NCBI GenBank assembly: GCA_023398375.1
Contig: JAEWSH010000072.1
Span: forward strand, 229,015 to 293,014
DNA from: Bacillota bacterium
GTDB lineage: Bacteria > Bacillota > Clostridia > Lachnospirales > Lachnospiraceae
Direction: 5' to 3'
Length of the DNA: 64,000 nt
Shown here piece after piece: positions 52,768 through 61,317 of the stretch. The position numbers and the translations under genes are program-made. Position 1 is the stretch's first letter; each line of letters opens with the position of its first letter. The notes under the pieces are model-generated. The model made no database searches. It saw only the letters and a program-made list of their open reading frames with translations, and was not told the DNA's origin.

Positions 52768-53211
52768 TCACACCTTAGTTCTTTTCGCTAAATAGTTTGT
52801 ATCAATTGATTTTCGAAATACATAAAAACGATCGTATAGAAACTCTAAGACAAAATTACCCCCCATAATCAGTAAAGTTACTAAATATTCATTCCATAAT
52901 ACTTCATCTGCCAGATAATGTCCAAGCATAGTCGATGCTGGAATAAAAATTACATAAAACAGAAATACCTTTATCATGGCAATGGAGATATTATTGGCAG
53001 ATTGAAAGGTATATCTGCGATTTAATGTAAAATTCCATAAGACCGATAACGTTACTGCTATTCCATAACACGGCCAGTATTTCCAATTTGTAAGTTCATT
53101 TAAAATTGAAAATACTGCCATTTCTATGATTCCTGCTGATATTGAAAACAATCCGAATTTAATTCCCCTAAGCATTTCTTTTTTAATGGTACTACTCTTC
53201 TTTTTTTCCAT
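52768..53211 (-). CDS. GtrA-like membrane protein
   Basis: 147 residues with four membrane helices and the GtrA signature (RGIKFGLFSISAGIIEMAVF; LWNFTLNRRYTFQSANN). GtrA-family proteins are flippase-like partners for glycan or lipid-linked sugars. No glycosyltransferase gene is adjacent here, so its partner is unknown. GAGGCGGGG precedes the ATG. Confidence 0.85.
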   Translation of the reverse strand: MEKKKSSTIKKEMLRGIKFGLFSISAGIIEMAVFSILNELTNWKYWPCYGIAVTLSVLWNFTLNRRYTFQSANNISIAMIKVFLFYVIFIPASTMLGHYLADEVLWNEYLVTLLIMGGNFVLEFLYDRFYVFRKSIDTNYLAKRTKV

Positions 53212-53280
53212 CGCTATCCCCGCCTCTCTATTCTATCTATTTTCTAATTCTCCATTTTTGAATACCCTTCAAGATCCTTC

Positions 53281-53514
53281 GTTAATTTGCAAATAACCAT
53301 GCAATATTAAAATTGATACACAACAGAGTTTGATGAGCAACTGTATGAAGCCGCTGGTACTTAGCATGTATTTTATGCTCTTATGTACCATTGCGTGCTG
53401 AATCCAAGCGGGAGCGTGTTGCAAATGAACTATGTTGTGCATCAATTTTGTAGTAATGTAAATTGTGCAAATTGAACTCAAATATCTAAACAAGCTTTTG
53501 ACATTTCAAATCCT
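53281..53514. repeat. Palindromic element, copy 1 (left arm degraded)
   Basis: About 160 bp (from AATTGATACACAACAGAGTT at 53311 to the region near 53475) align closely with the element at 62891-63164. It includes GATGAGCAACTGTATGAAGC and GAATCCAAGCGGGAGCGTGT unchanged and a similar inner inverted repeat. The right outer arm (TAAACAAGCTTTTGACATTT) is kept, but the left outer arm is shortened. It lies in the gap between the GtrA and ALDH genes. Confidence 0.8.
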
Positions 53515-53519
53515 ATGAT

Positions 53520-53558
53520 AAAAAAACAGAAAGCCACCTTTTGAGTGACTTCCCTGTC
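53520..53558 (-). terminator. Terminator after the aldehyde dehydrogenase operon
   Basis: ACAG/CTGT, AAG/CTT and CAC/GTG stem segments (53526-53558) pair with small internal mismatches, followed on the minus strand by seven T residues. It lies 16 bp after the ALDH stop. Confidence 0.7.
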
Positions 53559-53573
53559 ATAGATTAAAATATT

Positions 53574-54938
53574 TTATTTTAAGAACATTCGAAGAATTCG
53601 GCTTTTACCGGAGGTATAAGGCCGATATCTGATGGGAATATCTATCCAGGTTCCCTGTTTCACGATGCTCCGCTCATGCGTAAAGGTATCAAAGCTTTTT
53701 TTCCCATGGTAATTCCCCATACCAGATTCCCCGACACCTCCAAATCCAAGATGAGAATTGGCCAGATGGATAATGGTATCATTCATGCATCCACCGCCGA
53801 AGGTACAACGATCCAAGACCTGTTTTTCTACTTCTTTGTCTTTGGTAAAAAGGTAGAGCGCCAGTGGTTTTGGTTTGCCGATTATGTAGCGAATGCACTC
53901 TGAAAGCTCTGTATACGATATCATGGGAAGAATCGGACCAAATATTTCTTCCTGCATGATCGGAGAATCAAATGCTACATGATCTAATAACGCAGGTGCT
54001 ATAAAACGATGTTTGGAATCGATCTCGCCTCCCAGAACCACTTCTCCGCTTTTTAGCAATCCACATACCCTTTCGAAATGCTTTTCGTTTATAATGACAT
54101 TCATATCAGACATCTTACCATCAGGGAAAAACTCGTGTATTGCTGCCCGATATTCTTTCACAAAGACCTCTTTGCAATCAGCATGGATAAGAAGATAATC
54201 AGGTTCAACACAGGTCTGTCCGGCATTCAGAACCTTACCGAAAGCGATTCTTCTTGCAGCTATTTTTAAGTTGGCGTCTTTATGAACAATGACAGGACTC
54301 TTCCCACCAAGTTCCAGTGTGACTGGCGTCAGATACTTTGCTGCACTCTCCATGACCAGCTTACCTACGGCTGGGCTTCCCGTAAAAAAGATGTAGTCAA
54401 ACTTTTCTTTTAGTAACGCCGCATTCTGCTCCCTTCCACCCTCTATGACTGCAACATAGTGTTGCGGATAGATTTCTCCTAATAGCTGTGCCAATGCATG
54501 ACTCGTAGCAGGCGCATAGTTGGAGGGCTTTACAAGGGCCGTACATCCGGCTGAAATAGAACCGATCAATGGGCTTAGGCACAATTGTATCGGATAATTC
54601 CAAGGGGACATAATCAATGCCACTCCATATGGTACCTTTGTAATATAGGATTTACCTGGAAATTGAGCCAACGGTGTCGGGACTCTTTTTTCACGTATCC
54701 ATTTTGGCAGGTGCCTGATATGAAACCGCAGTTCCTCCAGAACAATTCCGATTTCCGTCATATAGACTTCATAGCCTGATTTGTTCATATCCTGTTTCAT
54801 AGCATCCATAAGCACACGCTCTTTTGTCCGCAGAGCATGCTGTAATTTCTTTAGCATAGAAATTCGAAACTCCAATTTTTTCGTTGTACCCTGTTCAAAA
54901 AATTCACGTTGTTTTTCTATTAATTCATGTGCTGTCAT
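53574..54938 (-). CDS. NAD(P)-dependent aldehyde dehydrogenase
   Basis: 454 residues, the shorter class 3-like/YwdH-type ALDH length. Conserved Glu in TLELGGKSPVIV and catalytic Cys in NAGQTCVEPDYLLI; PWNYPIQL and EEIFGPILP are also typical. It oxidises an aldehyde to an acid. As the last gene of the operon it may handle an aldehyde released by the aldolase encoded upstream. The start at ATG 54938 lies after GGTGG; an earlier in-frame start overlaps the kinase gene. Confidence 0.9.
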   Translation of the reverse strand: MTAHELIEKQREFFEQGTTKKLEFRISMLKKLQHALRTKERVLMDAMKQDMNKSGYEVYMTEIGIVLEELRFHIRHLPKWIREKRVPTPLAQFPGKSYITKVPYGVALIMSPWNYPIQLCLSPLIGSISAGCTALVKPSNYAPATSHALAQLLGEIYPQHYVAVIEGGREQNAALLKEKFDYIFFTGSPAVGKLVMESAAKYLTPVTLELGGKSPVIVHKDANLKIAARRIAFGKVLNAGQTCVEPDYLLIHADCKEVFVKEYRAAIHEFFPDGKMSDMNVIINEKHFERVCGLLKSGEVVLGGEIDSKHRFIAPALLDHVAFDSPIMQEEIFGPILPMISYTELSECIRYIIGKPKPLALYLFTKDKEVEKQVLDRCTFGGGCMNDTIIHLANSHLGFGGVGESGMGNYHGKKSFDTFTHERSIVKQGTWIDIPIRYRPYTSGKSRILRMFLK

Positions 54939-54954
54939 AATATATCCACCAACC

Positions 54955-56553
54955 TTAACTGACATTGTTCATCTCTTTGAAATATTTTTTATTCGCATAA
55001 TATAACTTCTTAAATATTAGATAATTCTTTTGATAGAGAACAGCTGCTTTTTCATCAGGAGTAAAACTATACTGTACAGGCAGAAATGATTTCACACAAT
55101 CCAGATTAGGAATCACTCCCAATCCTACACCAATGACTGCCGCCGCACCTACTGATCCAACATTTTGCGGGTTTTCCACAATATCTATCTGGTGCCCGGT
55201 AATGTCTGCTAACATCTGACCGGTCAGAGGCGAAAGTGCGCCGCCCCCGACAAAACGGATAGACTGTGAAGCTCTGACTTTCTTCTCCTGGCATTCCAGC
55301 ATCCATCTCAAATGATAACAGACTCCTTCTAAAACAGCTCTGATCATTTCTGTTTTTCCAGTTTTAAGAGAAATATTAAAAAACATACCTGATGCGTACG
55401 GATCTTCAAATGGACATCTGTTTCCATGAAGCCATGGTGTGAAAATAACACCTCCTGATCCTGGCCCGATCTGATTGATCGTTGTCATTAAATATCCATA
55501 AAGATCGGAGTAGATCGCTTCCTGATTGCGGGGAATATTTTTTTGTTCCAGATAAATACCGATTTCATCTAAGGCCAGGTGATCCTTTACCCATTCCAAA
55601 CACTTCCCTGCTGTTTCCATTTCAGCAAAATAGTTAAAACGTCCCTGCTGCGCTCCCACTATGGAAGCGATCATCCTGATAATATCAACCTTTTGTCTGC
55701 TAACCACAGTTGATACCCATCCTGAAGTTCCTGAATAAATATGGGTATCTCCGACCTCAACACAGCCGGCACCGACACCGATCAAAGCAGCGTCACCACC
55801 ACCACCAAATACAGGCGTATCTTTCATAAGTCCTAATTCTTCTGAAGCCGTTCCATTAAGTATACCAACCTGGTCAAAGGCGTTCTTGACTTCGGGCAGA
55901 TGTTCCATGCGAACCCCGTTCATTTTGCATAGCGTTTCGCTGAAGCCTTCTTTCCCCTTTCTGGTATCATATAATAGGGTTGCGAATGCAGAATCCTGTG
56001 TCATAATAAACTGGCCCGTACATCGATGGATCAAATACTCCTTTACATCCAGCCATTTATGTACCTTTTGAAAGAGTTCAGGTTCATTTTTTTCTACCCA
56101 CTTATATTTCCATACCGGGTCTTTGGCACTCGTTGAAGCTGCTTTGGATAAAAGCAGGCTCATCGCTAGTTTTCTTGCGTTCACCCCAGCTATTTTCAAA
56201 ATGCCTGCCATTCCTTCTTTCATTTCTTCTGTAGCGCGCTGATCCAAATAACTCATCGGTCGGCGAACAGGCACTCCTTCTTTGTCAACCAAGACCAATC
56301 CCTGCATTTGAGAGCAAAATGAAATACCTTTAATATCCGACGGTTTCACTGTTATGTTACAAAACAACTGTCTGGTGGTCATACACATGGCATCCCACCA
56401 TTCCTCTTCGTTTTGTTCTACACCGCCAGGCTCGACCATATACAGCGAATATCCTTGATGTGCATTTGCGATTAATTTTATGTGCTTCTCAATTTCAAAC
56501 AAGCACGTTTTTACCCCTGTTGTACCAATATCATATGCAATCACATAAGCCAT
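54955..56553 (-). CDS. FGGY-family carbohydrate kinase
   Basis: 532 residues. FGGY kinase motifs: phosphate-binding DIGTTGVKTCLFE, GISFCSQMQGLVLVDKEGVP, GGGGDAALIGVGAGCVEVGD and the C-terminal FVGGGALSPLTGQMLADITG. The family includes xylulose, ribulose, fuculose and erythritol kinases; the substrate is not determined by sequence alone. I chose ATG 56553 behind AAAGGGAAGG; an extended frame upstream would overlap the TetR gene. In the operon it may supply the phosphorylated sugar that the class II aldolase cleaves. Confidence 0.88.
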   Translation of the reverse strand: MAYVIAYDIGTTGVKTCLFEIEKHIKLIANAHQGYSLYMVEPGGVEQNEEEWWDAMCMTTRQLFCNITVKPSDIKGISFCSQMQGLVLVDKEGVPVRRPMSYLDQRATEEMKEGMAGILKIAGVNARKLAMSLLLSKAASTSAKDPVWKYKWVEKNEPELFQKVHKWLDVKEYLIHRCTGQFIMTQDSAFATLLYDTRKGKEGFSETLCKMNGVRMEHLPEVKNAFDQVGILNGTASEELGLMKDTPVFGGGGDAALIGVGAGCVEVGDTHIYSGTSGWVSTVVSRQKVDIIRMIASIVGAQQGRFNYFAEMETAGKCLEWVKDHLALDEIGIYLEQKNIPRNQEAIYSDLYGYLMTTINQIGPGSGGVIFTPWLHGNRCPFEDPYASGMFFNISLKTGKTEMIRAVLEGVCYHLRWMLECQEKKVRASQSIRFVGGGALSPLTGQMLADITGHQIDIVENPQNVGSVGAAAVIGVGLGVIPNLDCVKSFLPVQYSFTPDEKAAVLYQKNYLIFKKLYYANKKYFKEMNNVS

Positions 56554-56572
56554 ATTGTTATCCTTCCCTTTT

Positions 56573-57220
56573 TTAATGCGAATCCTCCGTTTTCGAAAAT
56601 GTAAATGCAGATTCAACAAATTTCAATAACTGCGTCACCATTTTTTCATTGTTGTCAAAAATATCTTCTCCGCAGTATACTTTTAGTCTCTCCTTATGGT
56701 AATCACAACAATACGAAAATTGCAGCATCATCAGCAGGTTGTCAAAGAAAAAAGCAAATAAACGTGGATCCATATCACTACGCAGATCACCGGACTTCAC
56801 TGCTTTTTCAATAAATCCGACATAAGTTCTGGCAGAAATCCCTTCAATTTCTTTGGCCAGAAAAGAGGCGAACTTCTTACTGCTACCGGATGTGATTTCA
56901 TAATACATATTGATATAATTGCTGTGTTCACAGGAATAATAAATTACCGCTCTGATTAGTTTTTCAGCACGTATCAGTATCTTATCATCACCTTCCACGA
57001 CATCATGCAGTACCCCCTCAAGCACATCCAGACTTCTTCTTAAGCATGCAAGAAAAAAAGCATCTTTATCTTCATAGTATTTATAAAGAACTCCTACACT
57101 GATTCCTGCTTTTTTGGCGATTACATTAATATTTGCACGATTCAGACCCTTTGCAGCAAATTCTTCAATTCCTGTTTCCAGAATTTCTATCATTTTTTCA
57201 TCGGTGAGCTTTTTTAGCAT
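56573..57220 (-). CDS. TetR-family regulator of the aldolase-kinase operon
   Basis: 215 residues. The helix-turn-helix (LNRANINVIAKKAGISVGVL, then YKYYEDKDAFFLACLRRSL) is followed by a helical ligand-binding part. It is embedded between the aldolase and kinase genes. A perfect palindrome (CGTGAGT-GATT-ACTCACG) sits in the operon promoter at 59895-59912, probably its operator. ATG 57220 follows GAGGG. Confidence 0.88.
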   Translation of the reverse strand: MLKKLTDEKMIEILETGIEEFAAKGLNRANINVIAKKAGISVGVLYKYYEDKDAFFLACLRRSLDVLEGVLHDVVEGDDKILIRAEKLIRAVIYYSCEHSNYINMYYEITSGSSKKFASFLAKEIEGISARTYVGFIEKAVKSGDLRSDMDPRLFAFFFDNLLMMLQFSYCCDYHKERLKVYCGEDIFDNNEKMVTQLLKFVESAFTFSKTEDSH

Positions 57221-57241
57221 AGAGTCCCTCATTCTTATATC

Positions 57242-58369
57242 CTATTTTTTTTGTTTAGAATACTTTACGGTATATACAAAACGCTGCAAAAATGCATCCA
57301 GATATTCAAGATACAGTTTCCCATTTCGGGTTTCTGCATATCGATCCGCAATGCAGCCCTTTTTTAATATCATTTCTACCGCATATGCATCACTTTTTGT
57401 TTTTCCGGTGCAAAGAGCCCCATTCTCATATAGTAAAACCGCATTATTATGTTTCAGAACAGCAGTAATCTGCTTTCTGTTCTTTTTCCCATCTTTTATC
57501 ACCGGAATGTTAACTCCGGCGATCTGCGCAAGATCATCAATGTATGGGGGCAGTTTTCTTCCAGTTCTGCTGGTCCGCAGGATATCCTCGTCTGTTGCAT
57601 GCAGGATACAGGCCGTATCTGAGTTTTTGTAAATTGCTGCATGTAATACTGCAACAGCGGGTGCATTGGAAGGGATTGCCGGTAATGGATATTCTTTTAT
57701 TGTTCCATCATATTCCAGCAAGAAAGAGTCTCCTAATTTAGTGCTTTTTCCAAAATCCTCAATCACAGGCAGATCATTTTGATCTGTTCCACAGGCTTTT
57801 AAAAATTTTGCGTCTGCCGCAAGCTCGAGCGTTTGTGCAATTTTAAATGCATGCGCAAAGTCTGTCCCAAGGCACATGGTTCCATGATGTTTCATCAACA
57901 CTGCTTTACAGGATGGATTGCGAAGCAACGTTGACGCTACTGCACTCCTGAGTTTTTTGGTAGATGAAATTCCATAGGGCGCACAGGGAACAACGTTACC
58001 TAAAATATCTTGATATTGGTTATGTACAATATTCAGGTCTTCTCCATCAATACTGATGGCGGATGCTTTTTCCTGATGGGTATGAATCACAAAATTTACA
58101 TCAGGACGCAGTCTGTAAGCATCGGCATGGATTCCCTTTTCACTGGATGGTTTCACATTTCCTTCATAACTGCAATCTGCAATCGATACAACAACGATTT
58201 GCTCCTCTGTCAGAGTTTCATAAGCCAGACCGCTTGGGGTGATAACAAACTGTGTATCTGAAATTCTTGCACTGATATTTCCCCATGTTCTTGCGATCAA
58301 TCCACTTTCTACTAATCTTTTACCTGCTTTTATCACAAGGTCTTTTGCTTCTTTTATTTCGTATGCCAT
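57242..58369 (-). CDS. Two-domain class II aldolase (second domain degenerate)
   Basis: 375 residues. Residues 1-200 are an intact class II aldolase/adducin domain: catalytic Glu in KPSSEKGIHADAY, metal-binding HTH in VNFVIHTHQEKAS and the third His in LMKHHGTMCLG. Residues about 225-365 repeat the fold (VLHAAIYKNSDTACILHATD; AVLLYENGALCTGKTKSDAY) but lack the Glu and two of the metal ligands (HAT for HTH, YEN for HHG). The first half is therefore likely catalytic and the second structural or regulatory. Possible substrate: a ketose phosphate such as fuculose- or ribulose-1-phosphate. Confidence 0.85.
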   Translation of the reverse strand: MAYEIKEAKDLVIKAGKRLVESGLIARTWGNISARISDTQFVITPSGLAYETLTEEQIVVVSIADCSYEGNVKPSSEKGIHADAYRLRPDVNFVIHTHQEKASAISIDGEDLNIVHNQYQDILGNVVPCAPYGISSTKKLRSAVASTLLRNPSCKAVLMKHHGTMCLGTDFAHAFKIAQTLELAADAKFLKACGTDQNDLPVIEDFGKSTKLGDSFLLEYDGTIKEYPLPAIPSNAPAVAVLHAAIYKNSDTACILHATDEDILRTSRTGRKLPPYIDDLAQIAGVNIPVIKDGKKNRKQITAVLKHNNAVLLYENGALCTGKTKSDAYAVEMILKKGCIADRYAETRNGKLYLEYLDAFLQRFVYTVKYSKQKK

Positions 58370-58384
58370 GCCATCCTCTCTTTT

Positions 58385-59875
58385 CTATAGATTTGCATTG
58401 ATAGGTCCACATTTAGACAAAACATGATCAAATCTCACTAATACGTCATCAATTATTTCTTCTGTATAGGCAGCACTGGTATATAATCTGGAACCTGCAA
58501 GCGTTACGATTCCTTCTGCCATATAAGCGGCGCCCATATGCTCCATCTCCTTTTGACGGACTCCTGTTTCTTTCAGGACACCAGGAATCTGCCATGGTTT
58601 TTTCCAGTTCACACTAAAATGCATGGTACCTGCATTGTCCAGATGACAAATTGACCCCTGATTAAAAGCAACAAATGGAAGATTGTATTTATGAATGATG
58701 GATTCCAATCCTTTTGTCAGTCTGTCTCCCATTCTTCCTGCCTGTTCGCATGCATTGGTCCTTTCAATTTCGCTGATTGCAAAGTATCCTGCTACACATG
58801 ATATTGGCGTCGCTGCCATCGTTCCACCACACATTGCTTTTGCTACTTTTTTGCCTGATGAATCCAACCCGGCTCCCAAATGGGCCATACAATCTCTATG
58901 TCCGCCAACACCGCCTGCTCCCGGATAGCCGCCTGCAATTACTTTTCCAAAAATTGTCAGGTCAGGATCTACGCCAAAGTAACCCTGCGCGCCGGAAATC
59001 CCTATTCTAAAACCAGTCACTACCTCGTCAAAGATCAAAAGTGCTCCATATTGATGAGCGAGTCTTTCAGCACCCTGTATAAATTCTTTCGATACAGGTC
59101 TCGTTCCGCTTTCCGGTCCCATCGGCTCAATATACACGGCAGCTGTTCCACCATGGAACTGATTTCTCCAGAGTTTTCTTTCTAAGTCTTTCAGATCATT
59201 TGGGAAAAATTCATTGGTATGTTTGAATACAAAATTTGGAACCCCTTTTGACATAAGACCTTTCGTTCCGGGAACTCGTATTCCATAAGCAAGCTGATCG
59301 GACCAGCCATGATATGCACCACCCATTTTTAACAGATTCTTCTTTCCTGTTTTTAATCGTGCTATTCTTGCGGCGCACATGCAAGCTTCTGTTCCCGACC
59401 CTAACATTCGGAACATATCAACGGATGGTACCAGATCGGCTATCTTCTTAGCCAATTTATATTCATATTCATGAAAAAGACCCGTTGACGGACCACAGGT
59501 ATTGAGCAATTCAATCACTTGTTCTCTTACTGCGGGTGGATTACTGCCAAGTACCGTAGGGCCTCCAGCCTGAAGAAGATCATAGTACCAGTTGCCATCC
59601 ACATCATACAATTTTGCCCCTTCTGCTTTCGTAATAACTAACGGAAATGGATAATTAAATGCCAGATTATGCTGCACTCCGCCTGGAATGACATTTTTTG
59701 CTTCCTGAATCATTTCCTTGGACTTCTTACATTTCTTTTCAAAGTGATTTTCAATATATTCCTCCAAAGATTCCTTTTTTATGGAATACACCTGTTTCTG
59801 AATCAACTCATCCAATTCCTTTGTGACTTCATCGGCGTCTAAATACGCAGCAATTGCAAATCCATTATATGCCAT
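58385..59875 (-). CDS. Glutamate-1-semialdehyde aminomutase-like PLP enzyme
   Basis: 496 residues, class III aminotransferase fold. PLP lysine in IFGKVIAGGYPG, substrate-binding AGGPTVLGSNPPAVREQVIE and LLIFDEVVTGFRIGISGAQG. It resembles GSA aminomutases (HemL-like) but is longer by about 65 N-terminal residues and sits in a catabolic operon, with no haem genes nearby. It probably transaminates or isomerises an amino-aldehyde or amino sugar intermediate. First gene of the operon. ATG 59875 lies behind GAAAGGGG. Confidence 0.88.
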   Translation of the reverse strand: MAYNGFAIAAYLDADEVTKELDELIQKQVYSIKKESLEEYIENHFEKKCKKSKEMIQEAKNVIPGGVQHNLAFNYPFPLVITKAEGAKLYDVDGNWYYDLLQAGGPTVLGSNPPAVREQVIELLNTCGPSTGLFHEYEYKLAKKIADLVPSVDMFRMLGSGTEACMCAARIARLKTGKKNLLKMGGAYHGWSDQLAYGIRVPGTKGLMSKGVPNFVFKHTNEFFPNDLKDLERKLWRNQFHGGTAAVYIEPMGPESGTRPVSKEFIQGAERLAHQYGALLIFDEVVTGFRIGISGAQGYFGVDPDLTIFGKVIAGGYPGAGGVGGHRDCMAHLGAGLDSSGKKVAKAMCGGTMAATPISCVAGYFAISEIERTNACEQAGRMGDRLTKGLESIIHKYNLPFVAFNQGSICHLDNAGTMHFSVNWKKPWQIPGVLKETGVRQKEMEHMGAAYMAEGIVTLAGSRLYTSAAYTEEIIDDVLVRFDHVLSKCGPINANL

Positions 59876-59894
59876 TTTTATCTGTCCCCTTTCT

Positions 59895-59912
59895 CGTGAG
59901 TGATTACTCACG
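59895..59912. promoter_or_regulatory. Perfect palindromic operator of the aldolase operon
   Basis: CGTGAGT and ACTCACG form a perfect inverted repeat around GATT, between the -10 and the ribosome binding site of the first gene. This is typical of TetR operators; the TetR protein encoded inside the operon is the likely ligand-controlled binder. Confidence 0.65.
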
Positions 59913-59922
59913 TCTTGATTCT

Positions 59923-59951
59923 ATCTTATAATTATCAGAAAATATTGTCAA
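59923..59951 (-). promoter_or_regulatory. Consensus-like promoter of the aldolase operon
   Basis: Minus-strand TTGACA (59946-59951), 17-bp spacer, TAAGAT (59923-59928), upstream of the aminomutase-like gene. Confidence 0.65.
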
Positions 59952-59952
59952 C

Positions 59953-59990
59953 AAAAAAACTTACATTTTAAAATAAAAATGCAAGTTTTC
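59953..59990 (-). terminator. Second hairpin terminator downstream of flavodoxin
   Basis: AAAACTT/AAGTTTT and CATTTT/AAAATG segments pair around a short loop, with seven T residues on the minus strand. It lies just upstream of the aldolase-operon promoter and shields it from read-through. Confidence 0.65.
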
Positions 59991-60024
59991 AGATTCCATA
60001 CTATTCAATCTTTAAATTTGGAAC

Positions 60025-60071
60025 GAAAAAAACTGCTGCAAGTCATTAAAAAAACAATTTGCAGCAGTTTT
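60025..60071 (-). terminator. Hairpin terminator after flavodoxin
   Basis: AAAACTGCTGCAA pairs with TTTGCAGCAGTTTT around a loop of about 16 nt, with seven T residues on the minus strand. It lies 22 bp after the flavodoxin stop. Confidence 0.8.
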
Positions 60072-60092
60072 ACGGCATTTATATGTGATTGA

Positions 60093-60569
60093 TCAGACAG
60101 ACAGACCTGCAGCCCACCTGGCAGCATTTTCGGAACTCTCCAATTTTCCCTTAGGTTCGACATAGTCTGTTTCTCCGATAAATTCATTTCCGGGAAGAGC
60201 TTCCTTTAGTTTCATAAAACACTTTTCAGCTCCGCCTCCTCCGTGACTCGCAAACAAAGCGATTCTTTTGCCCTGAATATTATATTGACTGATAAAACTT
60301 TTTATTGGTGGCGCAAATGATGCTGCCCATACAGGCGTACCAATTATTATTGTCTCATATTGGTCTAAATCGATGCGTTCGTTTGTCAGCTTTGGTTTCT
60401 CACCAAAAATAACGCTTTTTCCTCCCCAAAAGTACTTACGGAATCCTTCTGTTGGATATTTTTTGCTTGTTTCTAATTCAATAATATCGGTATTTATAGA
60501 TTCTGCTATTTTTTCCGCAATGAATTTCGTGTTGCCCTCAAATGAAAAATACACTACTAAAGTTTTCAT
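60093..60569 (-). CDS. Flavodoxin-like protein
   Basis: 158 residues. The FMN phosphate loop is SFEGNTKFIAEKIAES near the N-terminus, followed by IIIGTPVWAASFAPPIKSFI and ALFASHGGGGAEKCF, which contact FMN. It carries single electrons or acts as a small NAD(P)H-dependent oxidoreductase. It lies 25 bp after the membrane ferredoxin gene, so the two may be redox partners. AAAGGAG precedes the ATG. Confidence 0.9.
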   Translation of the reverse strand: MKTLVVYFSFEGNTKFIAEKIAESINTDIIELETSKKYPTEGFRKYFWGGKSVIFGEKPKLTNERIDLDQYETIIIGTPVWAASFAPPIKSFISQYNIQGKRIALFASHGGGGAEKCFMKLKEALPGNEFIGETDYVEPKGKLESSENAARWAAGLSV

Positions 60570-60594
60570 ACTTGTTTCTCCTTTATAAATTATT

Positions 60595-61317
60595 TTATAA
60601 AATATTCATCGATGATTGACATATTCCAAAACTGATCGCTTTCTTGGGACATCCGTCAACGCATTCGAGACAGTTTATACATTCGGTCGAATCCATATTA
60701 CCGGATTGCACCATATCTGCTATGTTCAGCCCCATCGGACAGTCCCTGCTGCATTTTCCACAGGAAATACAGACCATTGGGTCGGCTTTGAGCCTGAATC
60801 TCGGAATGTGAAAAAAGTCCGCGAGCTTTTCTCCTATTATCATAAACGGAGCCATCCAGCAGAGACTGTGGCACATGCCGCGTCTACCTGTCAGGAGCGT
60901 AAACAGATAGATAACAGACATGACAATTGCATATATGATAATATACAGCTTATCTACGTATACTAAATATAGAACATCTGCTTTGAGGGGACGGTTATGT
61001 ATCCATAGAAACACGATGGACGAGAACCATACCGCCCAAATGATGTATTTTGAGAGGTTTTTTCCTCTACTGTTCCATTTGCGGTTATTGGCACCGGAAA
61101 TATAGTCCTGCACTGCTCCGCCGGGGCAGAGCCATCCGCAAAAAAGGCGGCTGCAAATGATCGAAAACAGTAGGAGCAGTCCGAAAACCATAGCACTTCC
61201 GTTCAGTATGCCATTTACAGATGACAAAACAATAACAAATGGTGATAAAAAGAAAAATGTCAGCGGAAACATCAACGCAGAAAAAGCAAGCATACCTTTA
61301 CGAACCCTTTGTCTCAT
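60595..61317 (-). CDS. Membrane-bound ferredoxin of the NapH/CcoG type
   Basis: 240 residues. Four to five membrane helices with CGWLCPGGAVQDY in the first loop (a NapH/RdxA hallmark), and two C-terminal 4Fe-4S clusters, CISCGKCSRDCPMGLNIADM and CINCLECVDGCPKKAISFGI. It moves electrons across or along the membrane, probably to or from the adjacent flavodoxin. Its start overlaps the PadR stop (TAATG), so the PadR, ferredoxin and flavodoxin genes form one operon. Confidence 0.88.
   Translation of the reverse strand: MRQRVRKGMLAFSALMFPLTFFFLSPFVIVLSSVNGILNGSAMVFGLLLLFSIICSRLFCGWLCPGGAVQDYISGANNRKWNSRGKNLSKYIIWAVWFSSIVFLWIHNRPLKADVLYLVYVDKLYIIIYAIVMSVIYLFTLLTGRRGMCHSLCWMAPFMIIGEKLADFFHIPRFRLKADPMVCISCGKCSRDCPMGLNIADMVQSGNMDSTECINCLECVDGCPKKAISFGICQSSMNIL

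Noticed and set aside
58385..59875. Haem-biosynthesis hemL
   Set aside because: No haem genes nearby, longer N-terminus, and first gene of a kinase-aldolase-ALDH operon; kept as aminomutase-like only.
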